From a virus: 32,342 nt of DNA. Position 1 is the stretch's first letter; every line of letters starts with the position of its first letter. A program made the translations under genes and the position numbers. The notes beneath the pieces were generated by a model. That model was not told where the DNA came from. It did no database searches and worked only from the letters and a program-made list of their open reading frames with translations. The stretch spans positions 1-32,342 of the IMG/VR virus record IMGVR_UViG_3300042402_001193, one strand, 5' to 3'. Below, in pieces: positions 27,972 to 32,342 of the stretch.

Positions 27972-29121
27972 TATTCGATATACAAGTGTCTTTGAAAGAA
28001 ACTTACTAGCCTATCAGGCAAAAAGATTTAGGGTAATAGCCAACCAAGGCTCTACTCGATCTGGTAAGACTTATTCAATTTCACAACTTTTAGCTCTTTT
28101 CATACCGCACAAGGAAAAAGTAACGATTTCGGTGGTTAGTCCATCCTTACCCCATTTGAAAAGGGGTGCTAGGCGAGATATCCTAAAGATACTCGAAGAT
28201 GCTGGCATCTACTCAGATGACAATTTTAACAAGACTGACAATGTCTATCATTACCCTAATGGCTCTTATATAGAGTTCTTTGGGGCTGAGGACTCGGGTA
28301 AGGTAAGAGGACCAGGCAGAGATATCTTGTATATAAACGAGGCCAATCTTTTGCCCCACTCTATTTACCAGCAGTTAGCTCTAAGAACCAAGCAGACCAT
28401 CTTTTTAGACTTTAACCCAGTCGATGAGATGAGCTGGGTGTACGATGTCGCTGATAGAGATACTAACCTCTTAATCCACTCAACCTATAAAGACAACCCA
28501 TTCCTGCCAAGTGAGCAGGTAGCTGAGATTGAAAGTTTGAAAGATGCAGACGAGAATCTTTGGAAGGTCTTTGGGTTGGGAGAAAGGGGTAAGTCCTCAG
28601 AGATTATCTACACCCATTGGAGACAAGGTCAGTTCCCGGATGAGTGTGAAACGGTTTATGGCTTAGACTTTGGCTACTCAGTACCAACTGCTTTAGTCAA
28701 GGTGGGGTTTCACGAGAAACAAACCTTTGTCAAGGAGATGCTTTACGAAACTAAGCTAACTACCACTGATTTAATAGAAAGGCTAAAGGTACTAAACATC
28801 AAGAGGTCCGATGAGATTTACTGTGATGCTGCCGAGCCTAAGACTATTGAGGAACTGGTCAGAGCTGGGTACAATGCCAAGCCAGCCGAAAAAGATGTCT
28901 ATGCAGGCATCCAAAAGGTAAAGAGCCAGCCTTTAATCGTTACCCCTGACAGCACGAACCTGATTAAAGAGATTAGGTCCTACAAATGGAAGGTCGATAA
29001 AGATGGCAAGGTTCATGCAGACGAGCAGCCAGTCAAGATGTGGGATCACTTATGCGATTCGATGCGGTATGCAATTTACACAAAACTAAACAAGCCCCGA
29101 TTCGAGGTTATGGCTTGGTAA
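27958..29121 (+). CDS. terL: Terminase large subunit
   Basis: A 387-aa packaging motor of the Terminase_3 type. The ATPase has Walker A 'QGSTRSGKT' (about residues 30-38), Walker B 'DILYINEAN' (122-130) and a coupling motif after 'FLDFNPVDE'. The RNase H-like nuclease has 'GLDFGY' (Asp237), 'CDAAEP' (Asp290) and 'WDHLCDSMRY' (Asp363/Asp367). All catalytic residues are present. It overlaps the small subunit and is followed after 10 bp by the portal gene. Confidence 0.97.
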   Translation: MRQVDIRYTSVFERNLLAYQAKRFRVIANQGSTRSGKTYSISQLLALFIPHKEKVTISVVSPSLPHLKRGARRDILKILEDAGIYSDDNFNKTDNVYHYPNGSYIEFFGAEDSGKVRGPGRDILYINEANLLPHSIYQQLALRTKQTIFLDFNPVDEMSWVYDVADRDTNLLIHSTYKDNPFLPSEQVAEIESLKDADENLWKVFGLGERGKSSEIIYTHWRQGQFPDECETVYGLDFGYSVPTALVKVGFHEKQTFVKEMLYETKLTTTDLIERLKVLNIKRSDEIYCDAAEPKTIEELVRAGYNAKPAEKDVYAGIQKVKSQPLIVTPDSTNLIKEIRSYKWKVDKDGKVHADEQPVKMWDHLCDSMRYAIYTKLNKPRFEVMAW

Positions 29122-29131
29122 AATAAAGAAA

Positions 29132-30574
29132 GTGGGTAGAATAAAAGATGCGTGGGATGCACTAACAAAGAAAGCGGTGCCGATGATGCCGATAGGCCAG
29201 CCTTTTGCTTCCTATCAGGTAACTGGTGGCACTTTTGTTGGCATCAGCGATAACAGAACTAATTACATAAGAGATGGTTATCAGGTTAATGATATCCTCT
29301 ACTCGACAATAACCCTGATTACAGACAAGGTAAAGCTACCAGACTGGACCACCTACAAGGTTGTCGATGAAGCCGCTTTTAAGTCGTATCAGGGCTTAAT
29401 GAGAAAGAAAGACATCTCTACTGAGGACTTTCAAAAGGCAATGGGCTATAAGAAAAAAGCCTTAGAGCCTATTTATGTAGATAGACTTACTGAGCTTTTA
29501 CGATACCCTAACGACTACGAGACCTTTCAGGACCTAGTCGCTAACTCTACTGGATATAAGCTGATAACTGGTGGCCGTTGTGTTTGGGCTCAGATGCTAG
29601 ACATGGGAGCCAATCAGGGCAAGCCTTATCAGTTGCATAATCTACCCTACCAAGAGGTAAATATCATTGCTTCGACTAATATGTTCCCCATCGTTGAAGA
29701 GGGGTATATGATACCGGTCCTTTCAGATGCTTTGTTCACAAAACAGCAAGTCTTACACGATAAATACCAAAATTACGACTGGGATATCAATGGGGCTCAC
29801 CTTTACGGCATGAGCCCTCTTAAAGCTGCTCTGCGCAGATTAAGTAGGTCTAACTCGGCTATCAAAGCTAGTGCGGCTATGCTCGAAAATCAAGGTGTAA
29901 AGGGTGTCCTTTATGTCGATGACCCAAGAGTCATGAATGGTGGGGTAGATGTTGCCGATACAAGAAAGCAAGTAGAGGCTATTAAGAGTAAACTTGTAGG
30001 TAAAGGCGAGTGGGTAGGATCAGAGAACTGGGGCCGCATTGGTGTCTCTGGTTACAAGATGGGATGGCAGTCTGTTGGCCTTAACCCAGTAGAGCTATCT
30101 ATCATTGATTCTGAGAAATGGGATTTGAAGCGGTTTAGCTCGGTTTATGGCGTTCCCAGCCAGTTGGTGGGTGATTCCGAGTCCTCGACATATAACAACG
30201 TTAGAGAGGCTGAAAAAGCTCTTACAACGCGTTGTGCTATGCCTCAGTTGGTTTCGTTCCGTAACCACTTTAACAGAAAGCTACAAACAGACTGGGGCTA
30301 CAAAGGCCAGAACGTTTACATTGACTTTGACCATACGGTCTTTACAGAACTGCAAGAGGATGTAGTCGAAAAATCAGGATGGATTAAAGACCTCAAAGCC
30401 CTTAGCCCTAACGAGCAAAGGATGCTGTTGGGATTAGAAAGAATTGAGAACCCTATTTTTGACGAGCCTTGGATAACTACGCAAGATGGTATGCCATTTA
30501 GCGAGTACGAAGCTCCAAACATGGACCTGAGTGATGTAAATAACGAGGATGAAGATGACCTCGATAATGAGTGA
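29132..30574 (+). CDS. Portal protein (HK97 gp3-like)
   Basis: A 480-aa protein that forms the dodecameric ring at one capsid vertex. It begins at a GTG (MGRIKDAWDAL...). The HK97-type portal features are visible: 'YQVNDILYSTITLITDKV' as N-terminal helix, 'GYKLITGGRCVWAQML', 'HLYGMSPLKAALRRLSRSNSAIKASAAMLEN', and 'SSVYGVPSQLVGDSESSTYNNVREAEKAL' at the end of the core. The acidic C-terminal tail (EDEDDLDNE) is unlike most portals and may contact the next product. It follows the terminase gene at the usual position. Confidence 0.93.
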   Translation: MGRIKDAWDALTKKAVPMMPIGQPFASYQVTGGTFVGISDNRTNYIRDGYQVNDILYSTITLITDKVKLPDWTTYKVVDEAAFKSYQGLMRKKDISTEDFQKAMGYKKKALEPIYVDRLTELLRYPNDYETFQDLVANSTGYKLITGGRCVWAQMLDMGANQGKPYQLHNLPYQEVNIIASTNMFPIVEEGYMIPVLSDALFTKQQVLHDKYQNYDWDINGAHLYGMSPLKAALRRLSRSNSAIKASAAMLENQGVKGVLYVDDPRVMNGGVDVADTRKQVEAIKSKLVGKGEWVGSENWGRIGVSGYKMGWQSVGLNPVELSIIDSEKWDLKRFSSVYGVPSQLVGDSESSTYNNVREAEKALTTRCAMPQLVSFRNHFNRKLQTDWGYKGQNVYIDFDHTVFTELQEDVVEKSGWIKDLKALSPNEQRMLLGLERIENPIFDEPWITTQDGMPFSEYEAPNMDLSDVNNEDEDDLDNE

Positions 30575-30755
30575 GGTTTACAGAACTTATCCTATAACCA
30601 AAAAGGAAAAGTGCTGCGCCTTGCTAAAAGCTAAAATGGAGGCTAAGCGATTAGCCTTAAAAAATAGGTTGATGAATGACAGACAAGGAGAGAACAGAGT
30701 ATGCGAAGCAGTTTGCGAACACGAATCGCAAATTCGGCAAGACTCACTATCCTAA
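30567..30755 (+). CDS. Small basic protein between portal and head protein (uncertain)
   Basis: A 62-aa Lys-rich helical protein ('YPITKKEKCCALLKAKMEAKRLALKNRLMND'). The ATG at 30567 overlaps the portal stop region (ATGAG..TGA). Its 3' part overlaps the next gene by 80 bp, so either only the first 40 residues are functional or the reading frame is fortuitous. Counting for a gene: translational coupling and clear Lys/Ala helical pattern. Confidence 0.45.
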   Translation: MSEVYRTYPITKKEKCCALLKAKMEAKRLALKNRLMNDRQGENRVCEAVCEHESQIRQDSLS

Positions 30756-31494
30756 AGTCAAAAGACAACTGGATAAGGTTGTCAGCTCTTTGATAGGTAC
30801 AATTAAGAAACGTGGTCCCAGACAGGCTTTGGTGGACTTACGGACAATGCTCTGGAATGATGAGCTTTACAAACCAATTGAGAGTATTTACAAGTCAGTT
30901 GGGGTGTACTGGGCTAATCAGACCTACAAGTTAATCCGTAAAGAAGCTGGGCAAAAGGGGATAGGCAGATCAGAGGAGTGGGCTAAGTTCGTAATGGATG
31001 AACTCGAAAGGACCCTACTGCAATATGCCGTAGTTAAGACCTCAGAGACACTTAGGAATCATTTAATCTTAGTATTGCAATCCTCAATCGCCAAAGAGCT
31101 TACGGTCGATGAGATTGTTAAGCTGTTTCAAGAGTCTGGCTTTACAGCTATGCAAGCGGAGCGGATAATCAGAACAGAGGTCGGCAGGGCTGCCAATACT
31201 GGGGTAAAAGCATCGGCTGAATCCTTTAACTACGAAATGGTCAAAGAATGGATTGCATTTAGAGACACTAGGACCAGAGGTTTCAGACCAGAGCAACCTA
31301 AAGACCATTATCACATGGATGGTCAGGTGGTGGACTTTTACGACAACTTTGTGGACCCAAGGAGCAAGGAACAGATTGAATACCCTTTGGCTCCGGGCGG
31401 TTCAGCAGGGATGGTCATAAATTGCAGATGTTCTTGGATTGTTGTACCTAAAAGAGATAGCAGAGGAAGATTAATAAATAGGGGAGGAGCTTGA
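30676..31494 (+). CDS. Head morphogenesis protein (Mu gpF-like)
   Basis: A 272-aa minor head protein. The C-terminal region shows the Phage_Mu_F motifs: 'ERIIRTEVGRAANTGVKASAESF', 'KEWIAFRDTRTR', 'DHYHMDGQVVDF' and 'PGGSAGMVINCRCSWIVVP' (the conserved NCRC). The N-terminal half is helical and basic. This protein is built into the procapsid and may also carry DNA-linked functions. It lies between portal and protease, as in many siphoviruses. Confidence 0.9.
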   Translation: MTDKERTEYAKQFANTNRKFGKTHYPKVKRQLDKVVSSLIGTIKKRGPRQALVDLRTMLWNDELYKPIESIYKSVGVYWANQTYKLIRKEAGQKGIGRSEEWAKFVMDELERTLLQYAVVKTSETLRNHLILVLQSSIAKELTVDEIVKLFQESGFTAMQAERIIRTEVGRAANTGVKASAESFNYEMVKEWIAFRDTRTRGFRPEQPKDHYHMDGQVVDFYDNFVDPRSKEQIEYPLAPGGSAGMVINCRCSWIVVPKRDSRGRLINRGGA

Positions 31495-31561
31495 TCGGCT
31501 ACGGCCAGTACTGCGGAATCATGAAACAATAACCAGGGTCAACCCTCCCAAAATATTGAAT

Positions 31562-32335
31562 ATGAAAAGATACTTTGAGCAAAAAACACTTAGCAACTCG
31601 GTGCAAGATGTCTCTACGACAACCCGCAAGGTAAAGGTTGCTATCAGCCAGATGGGGTCTAAAGACTTTGATAACGATGTCATTGACTTTAGTGCATATA
31701 ACAAGACACTGGCAGAAAGAGGTCCTAAAGGGGCTAACCTTATCTGGCATCTGACAGACCACAACCCAAGCCTAAAGTCGGCTATTGGTAAGTTTTCTGA
31801 GCTGTATGTAGAAAAGGACTATCTGGTAGGTATTACCGATGTGCCCAACACTACATGGGGCAACGATGTGCTAGAGTTCTACAAGTCTGGGCATATTAAC
31901 CAGCACTCAGTAGGCTTTAGAACTATCAAGCAAGAGAACCAAAAGAGTGCTGAGGGCGAGTACAACCTTATTAAAGAAATTCTGCTTTTTGAGGGTTCGG
32001 CAGTCCTTTGGGGTGCTAACATGAATACCCCTACTTTAGAGGTGGGTAAGTCATTGACTAGTCAAGATATCCTTGACAACCACTCTAAGCTGTCTAAAGA
32101 GCTGAGCATGCTCTTAAAGTCATTGAAAGATGGCCGCTTCTCTGATGATGCTTTTGAGTTTATCGAAATCAGAGTCGCACAAATTAACGAGGCAATTAAA
32201 TCGCTTATTTCAATAGATACCACTCCTAAAGAGGAGCAACCCGCTGAGGCAGTTGCAGAGACTAAGGAGCCGGAGGTAGATTTGAGTGGATTGAAGCATA
32301 ACTTAAACAATTTATTAACTAAATTAAATTCCTAA
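31562..32335 (+). CDS. Prohead protease (HK97 family, S78)
   Basis: A 257-aa serine protease. The ATG at 31562 is preferred to a TTG six bases earlier. The catalytic domain (about 1-160) contains 'LIWHLTDHNP' with the catalytic His (His63 or His67) and 'HINQHSVGF' with catalytic Ser116, the signature pair of HK97-type prohead proteases. The C-terminal 100 residues are helical and acidic, ending in LKHNLNNLLTKLN, and may act as a scaffold tether. The capsid gene follows on the circle after 2 bp. The last 120 nt are duplicated at the window start. Confidence 0.93.
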   Translation: MKRYFEQKTLSNSVQDVSTTTRKVKVAISQMGSKDFDNDVIDFSAYNKTLAERGPKGANLIWHLTDHNPSLKSAIGKFSELYVEKDYLVGITDVPNTTWGNDVLEFYKSGHINQHSVGFRTIKQENQKSAEGEYNLIKEILLFEGSAVLWGANMNTPTLEVGKSLTSQDILDNHSKLSKELSMLLKSLKDGRFSDDAFEFIEIRVAQINEAIKSLISIDTTPKEEQPAEAVAETKEPEVDLSGLKHNLNNLLTKLNS

Positions 32336-32342
32336 CAATGGA
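32216..32342. repeat. Terminal direct repeat, right copy (assembly overlap)
   Basis: This is the exact second copy of bases 1-127. Removing one copy joins the protease gene ending at 32335 to the capsid gene starting at 123 with a 2-bp gap and gives a 32,215-bp circle. Confidence 0.95.

Overview
The window is a complete, circularly assembled genome of a tailed double-stranded DNA phage with a siphovirus-type gene set. Bases 1-127 are repeated exactly at 32216-32342, inside the protease/capsid junction, so the unique genome is 32,215 bp. Several features point to a host in the Bacteroidetes (Bacteroidota). Genes lack Shine-Dalgarno sites. Promoter-like sequences fit the TAnnTTTG '-7' element at 15946, 23038, 27383 and, on the minus strand, 19225. 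The fibre, lipoprotein and replication proteins also have the style of that phylum (family-level judgement, not searched). No integrase, CI-type repressor, polymerase, primase or helicase is visible, so a virulent phage using host replication proteins is the simplest reading.

Layout. The rightward late operon starts at a promoter/operator at 27368-27390 and runs across the window ends: a small basic protein, small and large terminase, portal, head morphogenesis protein and prohead protease (27484-32335), then major capsid, connectors, tail tube, frameshifted tail chaperones, tape measure, tail tip proteins and a 1.56-kaa fibre (123-13967). It ends in a lysis cassette (14365-15921) of holin-like proteins, a probable one-piece spanin and an M15 peptidase endolysin. 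From 15946 a promoter drives a metallophosphoesterase and three small genes, one a minimal HExxH protein.

The leftward operon (22955 to 17560) is the DNA module: a probable Rad52/ERF-type annealing protein, an SSB-like protein, NinG, two small DNA-binding proteins (HTH and DnaA domain IV-like), a replication-associated protein, and an AT-rich endonuclease gene beside a 427-bp stretch with its own promoter, a 46-codon ORF and several hairpins. Two tiny single-helix membrane proteins (27 and 33 aa) lie in this operon. Divergent from it, 23050-27375 carries an AT-hook protein and a sugar/glycan module: a Stealth-like phosphotransferase, two glycosyltransferases, two methyltransferases and a KdsC-like HAD phosphatase, split by a 205-bp AT-rich repeat-bearing intergenic region.

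Most notable signals: (i) a late-operon control region combining an 18-bp perfect palindrome over the -7 box with a strong UUCG terminator between promoter and first gene, resembling antitermination control; (ii) a textbook -1 frameshift signal in the tail chaperone genes; (iii) the unexplained 18810-19236 locus; (iv) a six-gene glycan module; (v) Sec signal peptides on the fibre and its neighbours; (vi) SSB-type C-terminal tips on two proteins.
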